Notes: generated by a model from the sequence alone, not told the origin. A DNA stretch of 64,000 nt from Gluconacetobacter dulcium (GCF_014174165.1 NZ_JABEQN010000009.1:62001-126000), one strand, 5' to 3'. Shown: positions 1 through 7,388, numbered from the stretch's first letter. Numbers and translations: made by a program.

Positions 1-613
1 GCGGGCATGAGTTATTAAAGTCATCCTCCGTTGTGCCAGTGATTAAGTAGTCCAAAATGTTCAGAATTACTCCCGCATCGAGCAGGCGACGCAGGTCGCC
101 GAGACTGTCGAACGCTGTGCTTCCGATTGTGTAATTCTCACAAAGTTTCTTACGCTCGTGATATGTCATGTCTGACAAGGACATCCAGCCCTGACTGAAA
201 TCACGATCAACGAGTCCCGTCCAGACGATGGACGCTCCAGCATCCTTGTTTTCGGCAAGTATCGTTATACGTTTTCCGCTCCAGCACAAATCCTTATCGC
301 TATCGAACGTCACGCTTGCAAGTTTCCATCGCAGCGCATCTCTGACGACGACGGAGATGTCATCGTCGGGATCGTAGTAATCGTAGTCCTCAGGACGCCC
401 CCCGCCGAGATTGTTGATTCTTGATTTACTCCAGTCGGACGGACGCCTTCCCTTTTTCGTCAACCACGCGCCGTAAGCGCTGGAGAAGGGGATTGCGTCG
501 AACTGCTCGTCTGTCAGGGGGGCGAATAACCTCCTGACTTGAGCCTTCACCTCTTCACGATCTGATTTCGCAGTCACGTTCCATTCGGCGGCCTTGTCCA
601 CTGAATTTGTCAT
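1..613 (-). CDS. Hypothetical protein of the mobile element, 3' end cut by the window edge
   Basis: An open frame runs leftward from an ATG at 611-613 to the window edge, about 204 codons without a stop. The visible protein is soluble-looking and acidic. It has an Asp/Tyr-rich stretch near residues 77-86 (DYDYYDPDDD) and no signal peptide or membrane segment. I do not recognise a family. The start is supported by a promoter (735-763) whose transcript would begin near 728 and by the context before the ATG, TAAACAA, which is identical before the 174-aa element gene that starts at 8255. Without the C-terminus no function can be assigned. It is transcribed away from the antirepressor gene at 1472. 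Confidence 0.7.
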   Translation of the reverse strand, partial: MTNSVDKAAEWNVTAKSDREEVKAQVRRLFAPLTDEQFDAIPFSSAYGAWLTKKGRRPSDWSKSRINNLGGGRPEDYDYYDPDDDISVVVRDALRWKLASVTFDSDKDLCWSGKRITILAENKDAGASIVWTGLVDRDFSQGWMSLSDMTYHERKKLCENYTIGSTAFDSLGDLRRLLDAGVILNILDYLITGTTEDDFNNSCP

Positions 614-734
614 TTGTTTAGAACCTTACTTGATCCATTCAGTATGAGAGAAATTCCCATACCGCTGACATCTTAGTGTTCAGCCGCCTTTTCGGCGGGC
701 ATTGTCGGGATGGCTTCTCGCTTCCGACACTACT

Positions 735-763
735 TATATACATCGCATGGCTACAAAATGCAA
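735..763 (-). promoter_or_regulatory. Element promoter P1 (TTGCAT-N17-TATATA)
   Basis: On the minus strand TTGCAT (763-758) is separated by exactly 17 bp from TATATA (740-735). AAGTAGTGTCGG-type sequence follows, matching the start regions of P2 and P3. The predicted transcript begins near 728 with GTCGG, which can pair with CCGAC about 20 nt downstream; a second hairpin (CCGCC-GAAAA-GGCGG) follows. It would drive the partial gene at 1-613. Confidence 0.6.
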
Positions 764-1075
764 GTAGATTTGGAGTTTATTTTCAAAAAATAGCGTGTAT
801 CCAGGATAAAATCTCTAAACGATGCCAACACTCAGCAGGTAAACATGTTTACCTCATGGCGATATTGCCTGGGTATTCGGATTCCAGCGGTGATGACATG
901 CTGCGACCTGTCCATGACATGACGTTGACGGGGTGTGTCATGGGGATGACTTGGCCCCAGTGCGTCGCTCCAGGCTGCACCATCCTGGAGTGGTTTGCTG
1001 TCCCCGACATCGCCAATCGACATTTAGTGCGCCCAGAATGCGTCGGCCTTACGTGAATATTATGTTGTTATCGAG
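764..1075. other. Non-coding stretch between divergent element genes
   Basis: No convincing gene. Short open frames exist on both strands, but they overlap each other and lack ribosome binding sites. The segment contains the GTGTCATGGGG-type and CCATGACATGACG repeats around 905-950 and is AT-richer than its surroundings up to about 850. It probably holds control sequence for the genes on either side. Confidence 0.4.
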
Positions 1076-1369
1076 ATGAATGCCGACTTCAGCATGATGG
1101 CGGCGCGGTCCGGGACGACGAATGCTCCGGAGCCACGCGCCCGGCGGCAGCCGGGCGATCCCATCGCCTCCTTCGAGGCCCCCTTCGCCTACCGCGTAAC
1201 CGCCAGCCCCCCCCCAGAGACGATTCCCACGATCTCCGGATTCCTCCAGGAGATGCTGAGGGACCTGCGAACCGAGATGCGGCAATGGATTCTCGACGAT
1301 TCCGCCGAGCCATCGCAGAAAGTCGCCATGGATCAGACGGACGACGGGAAATCGGTGCGCGATTTATGA
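1076..1369 (+). CDS. Possible small hypothetical protein upstream of the antirepressor
   Basis: A 97-codon frame on the strand of the antirepressor gene. The last 50 residues look protein-like: an amphipathic helix-forming stretch (GFLQEMLRDLRTEMRQWILDD) and an acidic tail. The N-terminal half is Pro/Arg-rich and could be spurious. The ribosome binding site is weak (CGAG directly before the ATG), and a minus-strand frame overlaps it fully. No family recognised. I list it because it precedes the next gene by only about 100 bp in the same direction. Confidence 0.3.
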   Translation: MNADFSMMAARSGTTNAPEPRARRQPGDPIASFEAPFAYRVTASPPPETIPTISGFLQEMLRDLRTEMRQWILDDSAEPSQKVAMDQTDDGKSVRDL

Positions 1370-1471
1370 AATCGGCGGAGACATCAGGTATAGAATAGGG
1401 CTTGTGCAATCGCACCGGTGCCCCGACCGCATGACCGGCCGGGGCTCACTTGCAACGATGAGAGAAGCATC

Positions 1472-2440
1472 ATGCAAGCCGACCTTTTTAACACGCCTGA
1501 TCGCAACCCCTCAAATTCCGGGCTGACCGCTTTCGATTTCGAGGGGGTTCCCGTCCGCGTCACCGATATCCATGGAGAGGCATGGTGGCTGCTGACGGAT
1601 GTGTGCCGGGTCCTGGAGATCAGCAACACAGGGAACGCCTCCGCGCGGCTTGATGGCGACCAGAAGTCCACTATCCGTATCGCGGATAGTGGCAATCTCA
1701 ACGCCGATCGCGTCATCGTCAACGAATCTGGCCTCTATTCACTCGTGTTTGCCAGCCGCAAGCCGGCGGCCCAGCGGTTCAGGAAATGGGTCGCGTCGGA
1801 CGTGTTGCCGGCGATCCGGAGGACCGGCTCATACCACCTCCGTCCGGCCCCAGAACCTGCACCGGCCCGCCAGATGACCATGGCCGAGATGACCCTGGCC
1901 GTGATCGGCAACCTGCAAGGCCAGGTCGCAGAACAGGCGGCCACGATCCACGCCCAGAACGCCCTGCTCGATACCAGCATGCCCAAAGCGGCGGTCTATG
2001 ACCGGATCGCCGACGCGGACGGCAGCCTATGCATCTCAGACGCCGCGAAAACGCTCGGCCTCGGTCCGCAGTCGCTGTTCCGGTGGATGTCCGCGAACGC
2101 CTGGATATTCCGGCGCGGACGTGGGGCGCCCTGGCTCGGACGTGAGGAAAAGGCGGAGAATGGCACAGGCTACCTGACGCACATCGTGACCACCGTGCTG
2201 CGCCCGGACGGCCGCGAAATCGTAACGAAACAGGTCCGGGTCACCGCCAAGGGTCTCGCCCGGCTGGCCCGCCTGGTGCCTGGTGCGCGGACCCATGCTG
2301 CGCCTGTCGCGGCGACCCCGGAGCCGGTTCGGCACGGGGGGTATTTCCACGGTCGCCGCCGTGGCCATGCGGGCACGGAGCCGGAGGATATCGACGCCCT
2401 GGGCCGGCACGACGGCACCCCGCCGCTCTGGCTCAACTGA
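1472..2440 (+). CDS. Phage-type antirepressor with BRO-N and KilAC domains
   Basis: A 322-residue DNA-binding protein. Residues about 18-120 form a BRO N-terminal domain, with the typical run WWLLTDVCRVLEIS, then RLDGDQK, the GLYSLVFASRKPAA segment and FRKWVASDVLPAIRRTGSY. Residues about 170-280 match the phage antirepressor KilAC domain, a winged-helix type, with SDAAKTLGLGPQSLFRWM and the closing VTAKGLARLARLV. The family is known from phages, satellites and plasmids, where it counteracts repressors or binds operators. I chose the ATG at 1472 because GAGAG lies 8 nt before it; an upstream in-frame ATG at 1418 lacks one. A strong hairpin (CCCCG/CGGGG with flanking GTG/CAC, about 1410-1450) sits in the leader. 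It is the only well-supported plus-strand gene of the element in this window. Confidence 0.88.
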   Translation: MQADLFNTPDRNPSNSGLTAFDFEGVPVRVTDIHGEAWWLLTDVCRVLEISNTGNASARLDGDQKSTIRIADSGNLNADRVIVNESGLYSLVFASRKPAAQRFRKWVASDVLPAIRRTGSYHLRPAPEPAPARQMTMAEMTLAVIGNLQGQVAEQAATIHAQNALLDTSMPKAAVYDRIADADGSLCISDAAKTLGLGPQSLFRWMSANAWIFRRGRGAPWLGREEKAENGTGYLTHIVTTVLRPDGREIVTKQVRVTAKGLARLARLVPGARTHAAPVAATPEPVRHGGYFHGRRRGHAGTEPEDIDALGRHDGTPPLWLN

Positions 2441-2446
2441 CAAGTT

Positions 2447-2476
2447 AAGGCCCCGGTTCATCGCCGGGGCCTTTCA
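2447..2476 (+). terminator. Rho-independent terminator after the antirepressor gene
   Basis: The arms AAGGCCCCGG and CCGGGGCCTT enclose a 7-nt loop and are followed by TTC-rich sequence. It starts 6 bp after the antirepressor stop and ends 3 bp before the convergent stop at 2479, so it may serve both directions. Confidence 0.8.
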
Positions 2477-2478
2477 TT

Positions 2479-2988
2479 CTACTGGGAACGCCCCTCCGCC
2501 TTGGATTCCGGTCCTGCTTTCGCTTGATGCTGCGCAAACGATCGATCTGCCGCCGCAATCTGCTTGTCGAGTGGCGTCTGGTCTGCCGCCCGCACCTTAG
2601 ACAATGAGGTGGATGGCCCGGAAACATTGTTGGGGGCGGCCTTGGGACCAGCCTTGGGCACTGACTTCAACGGCGGCGGCTTGTTGATCGGCGCCAGCTT
2701 CTTCGGCGGCAGGGGCGGAGGCGGCTTCGGCGCCGGACCAGGTGGTGGCGGCTTGATGCTGGGCTCGTCTGGGAGCGGGATTTCCGGCTCGCCTTTGTGC
2801 GTAGTCGCTGGCGGAACCTCTTGTTTATGCGCGTCATTATCCTGTCGGTTGCATGGGCTCTTCGTCGCTGGGTTGCTGATGTTCGCCTGTGTCCGCTTCT
2901 GGACTTCCGTGCCGGCTGCATCTGCCATCGCGGACGGGAGGGTGCGGATCGATGACACAAACGACAGCAACGATGACATTATCGACAT
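2479..2988 (-). CDS. Proline-rich protein sharing a C-terminal tail with the RepB-like primase
   Basis: A 169-residue protein; its start overlaps the end of the primase gene by 10 bp, so it is the last gene of that operon. The N-terminus (about 1-20) is mildly hydrophobic and could be a weak signal or membrane anchor. Residues about 70-115 are a Pro/Lys-rich low-complexity stretch with runs of four prolines. The last 30 residues contain PLDKQIAAADRSFAQHQ, which matches PLERQIASSDRAYARHQ at the end of the primase. I know no function for this tail; a shared partner or peptide signal is possible. A plus-strand frame covers the same DNA, but operon position and the shared tail favour this one. 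Confidence 0.65.
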   Translation of the reverse strand: MSIMSSLLSFVSSIRTLPSAMADAAGTEVQKRTQANISNPATKSPCNRQDNDAHKQEVPPATTHKGEPEIPLPDEPSIKPPPPGPAPKPPPPLPPKKLAPINKPPPLKSVPKAGPKAAPNNVSGPSTSLSKVRAADQTPLDKQIAAADRSFAQHQAKAGPESKAEGRSQ

Positions 2989-4376
2989 TGTGGCTTCTCC
3001 GCCGTCTTGTGCGCGTTTTCCGACTGATGCCGCGCATATGCCCGGTCCGATGACGCGATCTGCCGCTCCAGGGGCGTGGGCCGTGCCGGCGCTACCATAT
3101 TGCGGGCCGGCAGCACCCCGCCCCTCGGAGGCAAAGTCGCCCTCGGCGCCGGCTGATCCAATGCGCCGCCAGGACGATCGGCCGGCGCCAGGGTGATCGC
3201 TCGCGCTGGCGGGTATGCGGGTTGACCGGATGCGACCATGGTCTTGACCGGGGGGACGCCACCGCGCGGGGGCAGGACCGTCCTTGGTGGCGGTTGATCC
3301 GGGTCGCGGCTGGCGCGCTCGGCCATGTGCTGGGCTATGGCATCACGACGGGCCTCGATATTACCAACGACATCCGATGCGCAGAATTTGAGTGCATCCC
3401 TCATCGTCTTCTCACAAAAGGCGCTCTCTGCATGTGTGATCTCGATGAATGGGAATTCGACTGACCACGCCTTACCTTCCACGTCGCGCGCGTGCTTGGG
3501 CTTCATGTTTCGATACCCGGCCAAACGGATGCCGTGCCGAAGTCCGCTGATTCGCGGATCGCCGAATCTCTGGTTCAGATCGGTAAAGAACTGGTTCAGG
3601 CCCCTGCGGTCATAAACTTGATCGTCCGTGCCACTGGCCACCCCCTGGCGCCGGAATGGCGCCTTCGGCACCCGGAACACGATCTGATGGCTGTTCCATG
3701 ATGTTTTCAAGCCGAGGCATGGCCGATAACCTTGGTCGCGCCAATATTGAACCGCAGATTTAGATGGATCGGGAGACACCGCATCGTCGATCATGACGTA
3801 GAAGCTGTGACGATCCATCGGCGTGATTAAAATGTTCATGCCCTCCTTGATGGAATTCTTCATCCGGAGCATGCCGACGGCGTTCTGGAGGTCTTTGGTA
3901 TTATAGAACTTCTCGACCTTCTCGCCGTCTTCGGTCCGTTTGCCGGGCAGGTAGCCTGCCTTGTTCTTGATTTTCTTGCCGTCCTCGTCGATCTTCGGCG
4001 CGGAATCGTCGGCCTTTTGCATCAGGGTCAGCCGGACCTCGCTACACCCCAGCGCATCCATCTGGCGTTTAACTTGCTGATTTATTGTCCATTCTGCCGC
4101 GAGAAGGGGGCGATCGATTTCCTTCTTGCCGACGTTCCGTTCATGGGTTTTGTCATCCGCGAAATGCTTATGAAGCCAGTCCAGGGCCGCGTTGTAGTCG
4201 CACCTCTTGGCCCATTTTACGGTGTCTATGGAGTTGCTTGCCGGGCGCAGGTTGCCGTCGCGCGATGGCAACGCTCTGTCCATCGGTAGATCACCAGCGG
4301 AAATGAGCGCAGCATGGACGCCGGCCGGATCGAGCCGGCGCAGGCGATCGACTTCTTCGCGAGTCAGGTCAGCCAT
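2979..4376 (-). CDS. RepB-like DNA primase (archaeo-eukaryotic primase type) of the element
   Basis: A 465-residue protein. The central part (about 150-330) resembles the RepB primase domain of plasmids and phages: a ligand-pocket stretch ITPMDRHSFYVMIDD, then a CLGLKTSWNSHQIVFRVPK segment, NQFFTDLNQRFGDPRISGL and HGIRLAGYRNMKPKH. Such proteins lay the first primers at plasmid origins. The N-terminal 50 residues contain an LTREEV helix often seen in these proteins. The C-terminus carries two copies of a DQPxPRxxLPPRGGVxP repeat (about 375-445) and then the PLERQIASSDRAYARHQ tail. The ATG at 4376 is preceded by GGAGAG at 7-12 nt; an earlier in-frame ATG (4403) is not. It lies in a five-gene minus-strand operon led by an XRE regulator, and probably works with the DUF927 helicase and the iterons at 9 kb. 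Confidence 0.75.
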   Translation of the reverse strand: MADLTREEVDRLRRLDPAGVHAALISAGDLPMDRALPSRDGNLRPASNSIDTVKWAKRCDYNAALDWLHKHFADDKTHERNVGKKEIDRPLLAAEWTINQQVKRQMDALGCSEVRLTLMQKADDSAPKIDEDGKKIKNKAGYLPGKRTEDGEKVEKFYNTKDLQNAVGMLRMKNSIKEGMNILITPMDRHSFYVMIDDAVSPDPSKSAVQYWRDQGYRPCLGLKTSWNSHQIVFRVPKAPFRRQGVASGTDDQVYDRRGLNQFFTDLNQRFGDPRISGLRHGIRLAGYRNMKPKHARDVEGKAWSVEFPFIEITHAESAFCEKTMRDALKFCASDVVGNIEARRDAIAQHMAERASRDPDQPPPRTVLPPRGGVPPVKTMVASGQPAYPPARAITLAPADRPGGALDQPAPRATLPPRGGVLPARNMVAPARPTPLERQIASSDRAYARHQSENAHKTAEKPQCR

Positions 4377-4399
4377 AATGATCTCTCCAGGCGCGTCGA

Positions 4400-4783
4400 T
4401 CACGCTGTCGCGGGCAGGCTGGGCACGCGGTCGCGATACAGGTGACCGAGCAGATGTCCGTTGATTCTATCATGGATTCTGGCGAGGACGGCCCAGACGA
4501 CCCTCTCGGACGGGCCGGACCAGGTGCCAGCCAGGGCGTCATAGGTGACGGGTCGATTTCCGGGGAACGTAATGCCGGCCATGTATTTATTGGTCGGACG
4601 GAAATGAACTCGGCACACGAGCCAATCTCGGGCGTCGTCGTAGAGAATGAAGCCGTAATGGTCATAAGGCTCGGGCTCTGACAGGCGCCATTCGCGGCCG
4701 GACGGCACCTGTTCGATCTCGCCATCGGCCTCGCGCATCAGGAAAACCTCAAGGTCCAGGTCGGGCTTGCGGACGTCGGTCAT
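4400..4783 (-). CDS. Small hypothetical element protein, paralogue of its upstream neighbour
   Basis: A 127-residue soluble, acidic protein of unknown function. It starts at an ATG (4783) that overlaps the stop of the preceding gene as ATGA and has GGAGAC 5 nt upstream. The C-terminal half, with YDDARDWLVCRVHF, AGITF and PVTYDALAGTW, aligns with DTRYWRDYRIFF, SGIDF and SVHYDALGDRW of the 118-residue neighbour, so the two arose by tandem duplication. No catalytic motif or known domain is visible. It is the third gene of the XRE-to-primase operon. Confidence 0.7.
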   Translation of the reverse strand: MTDVRKPDLDLEVFLMREADGEIEQVPSGREWRLSEPEPYDHYGFILYDDARDWLVCRVHFRPTNKYMAGITFPGNRPVTYDALAGTWSGPSERVVWAVLARIHDRINGHLLGHLYRDRVPSLPATA

Positions 4784-5136
4784 GGTGCGTCTCCGGGAAT
4801 CGTCTCGACCGAATCGAGACGTTTGCGGACGGCTGCAATCACGGATTCTGTGTGTTCTGTGCTGTCCGCAAACCACCGGTCGCCCAGGGCGTCGTAGTGA
4901 ACGGACGGCAGGTCATGGAAATCGATGCCGGAGAGACATGGCGTCTTGCGGTTGAAGAAAATGCGATAGTCTCGCCAATATCTGGTGTCTTCCGGCTCGA
5001 CGTGCCGCAGTTCGCGGTCGCGATCGTCCGGATCGTCGTGCCATGATCGAACAGGCGGCGGCTCGGCGTGCTTGATGACCATGCCACCGACTGCTATGAG
5101 GCGGCTGATCTTGGCTGTGTCTATTTTCGGCATCAT
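4780..5136 (-). CDS. Small hypothetical element protein, tandem paralogue
   Basis: A 118-residue protein of unknown function, second gene of the operon. The ATGATG start (5136 or 5133) has AGGA about 8 nt upstream. The core YRIFFNRKTPCLSGIDFHDL, followed by VHYDALGDRW, matches the next gene downstream; both end in a helical segment (SVIAAVRKRLD here, VVWAVLARIHDRI there). The gene begins 37 bp after the XRE gene stop. Nothing indicates a membrane location. Confidence 0.68.
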   Translation of the reverse strand: MMPKIDTAKISRLIAVGGMVIKHAEPPPVRSWHDDPDDRDRELRHVEPEDTRYWRDYRIFFNRKTPCLSGIDFHDLPSVHYDALGDRWFADSTEHTESVIAAVRKRLDSVETIPGDAP

Positions 5137-5173
5137 CGCGGTCCTGTGCCTATCGTTTCGGAATTGCTTCGGG

Positions 5174-5464
5174 CTATTCGACCCGAGCCGAGACGATCTT
5201 GCGTCGTAATGCGATGGCGTCGCTGATCAGCGCATCGAGTCCTTGCAGCACACCCCGCTCGCAAACGACTTCGCGCTGGTTCGTGTTGATCAGAAACAGA
5301 TCGTAAAGACCGCGCGGCATCGGACATGTGCCTGCTTCCCATCGTGCCCATGTTGCGAGCGAAACGAAGACGATCTCTGCCGCTTCTGTCTGTGTCAGGC
5401 CAGAGGTGGCGCGGGCCGAGCGGATGGCCTGTGGTCGCGGGTTTCCCATTGATTTTGCTTTCAT
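5174..5464 (-). CDS. XRE-type helix-turn-helix regulator, first gene of the primase operon
   Basis: A 96-residue protein with a Cro/C1-type HTH at about residues 22-50. The motif LTQTEAAEIVFVSLATWARWEAG contains the usual T-Q-x-E-A positions and the recognition-helix TWARWE. The region up to the LFLINT segment matches the XRE protein at 7385-7615, so the two are paralogues. A nested palindrome (5469-5504) lies 4 bp upstream of the start and is the obvious operator candidate for autoregulation. The GTG/ATG context is weak; an internal ATG at 5449 is possible. It heads the operon XRE, two paralogous small proteins, primase, proline-rich protein. Confidence 0.8.
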   Translation of the reverse strand: MKAKSMGNPRPQAIRSARATSGLTQTEAAEIVFVSLATWARWEAGTCPMPRGLYDLFLINTNQREVVCERGVLQGLDALISDAIALRRKIVSARVE

Positions 5465-5468
5465 AGCT

Positions 5469-5504
5469 CGCTAAAAACATAGCATCGATGCACCGCTTTT
5501 AGCG
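5469..5504. promoter_or_regulatory. Nested palindrome, likely operator of the XRE-led operon
   Basis: CGCTAAAA (5469-5476) and TTTTAGCG (5497-5504) are perfect inverted arms around a central perfect palindrome GCATCGATGC (5482-5491). Both share the same centre (5486.5). The site ends 4 bp from the start codon of the XRE gene. Dimeric regulators bind such sites; the assignment to this XRE protein is inference. Confidence 0.55.
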
Positions 5505-5510
5505 TGTTAC

Positions 5511-5536
5511 AGTCGCCGGATTCCCGTCCGGCGACT
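5511..5536 (-). terminator. Hairpin after the 246-aa gene
   Basis: AGTCGCCGGA (5511-5520) and TCCGGCGACT (5527-5536) form a perfect 10-bp stem with a TTCCCG loop, 21 bp beyond the stop of the minus-strand gene 5558-6298. There is no T-run, so termination strength is uncertain. Confidence 0.45.
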
Positions 5537-5557
5537 GTGGTGATCAGAAGGGAAGGC

Positions 5558-6298
5558 TCAGGCAGTTTTCCGCTTTCTCGTCTTCGTGATGGAGGCAAGC
5601 GCAGTCCGGGCGTCGTCCGCGATGATTTTTGCGTGCATCCTCCGAGCGATGTCGGTCGCGGACAGTCCGGACGGCTCATCCGAGATGACCTCAAGCGGGA
5701 TGTAGCCTGCCGCAGCGAGTTGCTTGAGGTCACCTTGCTCAATCAGGCAATCAAAGGACGCTTGAGGCGCGCGATGCCTCTGCGCAGAAATTCCAAACTT
5801 CTCGGCTCTCCTGTGAATTTTGACGAAATTCATTTTGTCGCGTCCATCAAATGCGCCATCAGTTGTTTCAACAACGAAAATAGCGCAGTCGTTCCCGTGG
5901 ATAGTCAGGTAGTTTCCGTTCGACAGTCTGTTTTTATCCAGTTCAAGCATCTCATCGATTACGGATTCAAGATGCTCAACCAGATACTCAGATGCGCCGT
6001 CGTATTCACGGCTAACGTTATATTCACAGTGAATCTTGATGACATTGCGGCCACTCTTGCGGCGGAAATTACCGTCTGTTGTTTCGACTAGCCGGGCGAC
6101 GTAAACGACATAGCGCCGACCAACGCGGAACGTCTGAGTGTATTCCGCGAGTTCTCGGGATAGCGCGACTGTCAGATAATTGCCGTTGAGCAGGCGTCGA
6201 GCTTCAAGATTTTGGCGATCTCGCGAATATCCGCTGTGCTGAATGCGAGCCTCAAGCTCCTTGGCATTTACGAAAACAGGCTTTGAGGATTTGGTCAT
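5558..6298 (-). CDS. Hypothetical element protein with an internal duplication
   Basis: A 246-residue soluble protein of unknown function. Two halves repeat the same pattern: RLLNGNYLTV ... VARLVETTDGNF ... NVIKIH (about 35-90) and RLSNGNYLTI ... FVVETTDGAF ... NFVKIH (about 125-170), which suggests two copies of a small beta-rich domain. The C-terminus (about 200-246) is helical and basic (KTRKRKTA). I chose ATG 6298 with GAGTGAG upstream; a GTG at 6310 with GGAG is also possible. It is driven by promoter P2 through a leader of about 100 nt and is followed by a hairpin, so it looks monocistronic. Confidence 0.72.
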   Translation of the reverse strand: MTKSSKPVFVNAKELEARIQHSGYSRDRQNLEARRLLNGNYLTVALSRELAEYTQTFRVGRRYVVYVARLVETTDGNFRRKSGRNVIKIHCEYNVSREYDGASEYLVEHLESVIDEMLELDKNRLSNGNYLTIHGNDCAIFVVETTDGAFDGRDKMNFVKIHRRAEKFGISAQRHRAPQASFDCLIEQGDLKQLAAAGYIPLEVISDEPSGLSATDIARRMHAKIIADDARTALASITKTRKRKTA

Positions 6299-6399
6299 TT
6301 TCTCACTCACTCCAAAGGCGAGCGGTATCGATGCACCCGCCGGATTGTGCTGCCAGGTTCCCGCCCGGCATCAGGTGCTTTTCTCACGCTGACAATACT

Positions 6400-6428
6400 T
6401 ATATAGCAGCGTGAGTAATAAAAATCAA
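6400..6428 (-). promoter_or_regulatory. Element promoter P2 (TTGATT-N17-TATATA)
   Basis: On the minus strand TTGATT (6428-6423), 17 bp, TATATA (6405-6400), then AGTATTGTCAG. The last 11 bases match P3 except for one position. The predicted RNA starts at the GTCAG, which can pair with CTGA about 18 nt on; a GCCGGG/CCTGGC hairpin follows. Confidence 0.65.
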
Positions 6429-6510
6429 GAAAAACACCATATATATACTTGACAAATTCAAACAACCGAATCCGATAAGAAAATGGCAGGGTGAAACACA
6501 CCGTTTATAC

Positions 6511-6600
6511 ATGCCTGGAAGGCCACCAGTTGGACGATTGGGCGTTTTTGAGCGTGGAGCGACTTTTGAGCAAAGACGTCGCATAGTGGCCTTCTACAGC
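6511..6600. other. Potential structured segment (long stem-loop)
   Basis: AAGGCCAC (6519-6526) pairs with GTGGCCTT (6586-6593) and encloses an inner stem GCGAC (6559-6563)/GTCGC (6578-6582). A TTTTTGAGC/TTTTGAGC repeat is inside the loop. It lies between the 124-aa gene and promoter P2, so it may be a terminator region, a protein-binding site or a small RNA. I cannot decide the strand. Confidence 0.25.
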
Positions 6601-6631
6601 AAGGCGGGGTCATGACATCACGTTTATGTGA

Positions 6632-7006
6632 TCACTCAGCGGCGATCGGCATGGTCTCGGCCTCAGACTGCCCGGCCATCATCGCGGCCTCACGGGCGGC
6701 CTGGGCCTCAGCCTCGCGGCGACGGACCATCTCCAGGAACTCGCGGCCCGTCATGACCATCCTGGCCATGACCGCGCCCTTGCGGTTTTCCAGTTCCATC
6801 TCGTCGCGGCTCTCCGCATCCAGTTCCAGCCGGGCGCCGTTGGGCCAGGTCAGGGCGCCGTCGCGATAGGTCAGTCGGGCGCGGGTCGAGAGGTCGATGA
6901 TGATGTGGGCTGCGGCGTTGATGACGATCTCGACGGCGGTGCTGGGGGTGATGTCGCCGGCCGGGTCGTGGGCCTCGCCGGAGACGGTGAGTCTAGAAAA
7001 TGACAT
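6632..7006 (-). CDS. Hypothetical element protein, third gene of the second XRE operon
   Basis: A 124-residue protein of unknown function. ATG 7006 has GGAG 8 nt upstream; an in-frame ATG at 7150 would overlap the preceding gene and lacks a site. The first 60 residues look beta-rich (SRLTVSGEAHDPAG, then VEIVINAAAHIIIDLS). The rest is a charged helix (REFLEMVRRREAEAQAAREAA), likely a coiled coil. It begins 22 bp after the 119-aa gene and is probably co-transcribed with it. Confidence 0.68.
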   Translation of the reverse strand: MSFSRLTVSGEAHDPAGDITPSTAVEIVINAAAHIIIDLSTRARLTYRDGALTWPNGARLELDAESRDEMELENRKGAVMARMVMTGREFLEMVRRREAEAQAAREAAMMAGQSEAETMPIAAE

Positions 7007-7028
7007 GAGGGTTGCTCCAGAAATTGGA

Positions 7029-7388
7029 TCAGGGGGTGGCAGGACGGCCGATAATCCTGTTCGGCGACAGGGAGCGCATGAACGCGGCGATTCTGGTTTC
7101 GGCATTGAGGTGGATCGGCGTTTCGTCGATCGTGATCTCGACGACCCCATCAGGACGGCGCCAGACGACGATCAGGTGGTCACCGAGGCGCATCGTCAGC
7201 GCGTTCCCGTCTGGGCCTCGGCTCGTCTTGCTGTCCCAGTTCGGCAACTTCATGAACAGAGCGAGTTCCAGAACGGCATCGCGGGCCAGGATGTCGTGGA
7301 TATCAAATGATTGAAATTCCAAGGTGAATCGGCCGTCCTGGTGGAAGACGGGCTTGAACGCGGGTTGCGGGCGGGGGGGCGGGGTCAT
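7029..7388 (-). CDS. Hypothetical element protein, second gene of the second XRE operon
   Basis: A 119-residue protein of unknown function. Its ATG (7388) overlaps the TGA of the XRE gene (ATGA) and follows a GGAGGA site, so translation is coupled. The N-terminal 15 residues are proline-rich. The middle is beta-rich (GRFTLEFQSFDIHDILA; HLIVVWRRPDGVVEITID), with no recognised motif. Gene order (XRE, small protein, small protein) mirrors the other XRE operon at 5.1 kb, but I see no similarity between the small proteins of the two operons. Confidence 0.68.
   Translation of the reverse strand: MTPPPRPQPAFKPVFHQDGRFTLEFQSFDIHDILARDAVLELALFMKLPNWDSKTSRGPDGNALTMRLGDHLIVVWRRPDGVVEITIDETPIHLNAETRIAAFMRSLSPNRIIGRPATP

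Noticed and set aside
2564-3196. Plus-strand Gly-rich frame of 210 codons
   Set aside because: It is the complement of the Pro-rich minus-strand protein; operon position and shared tail favour the minus strand.
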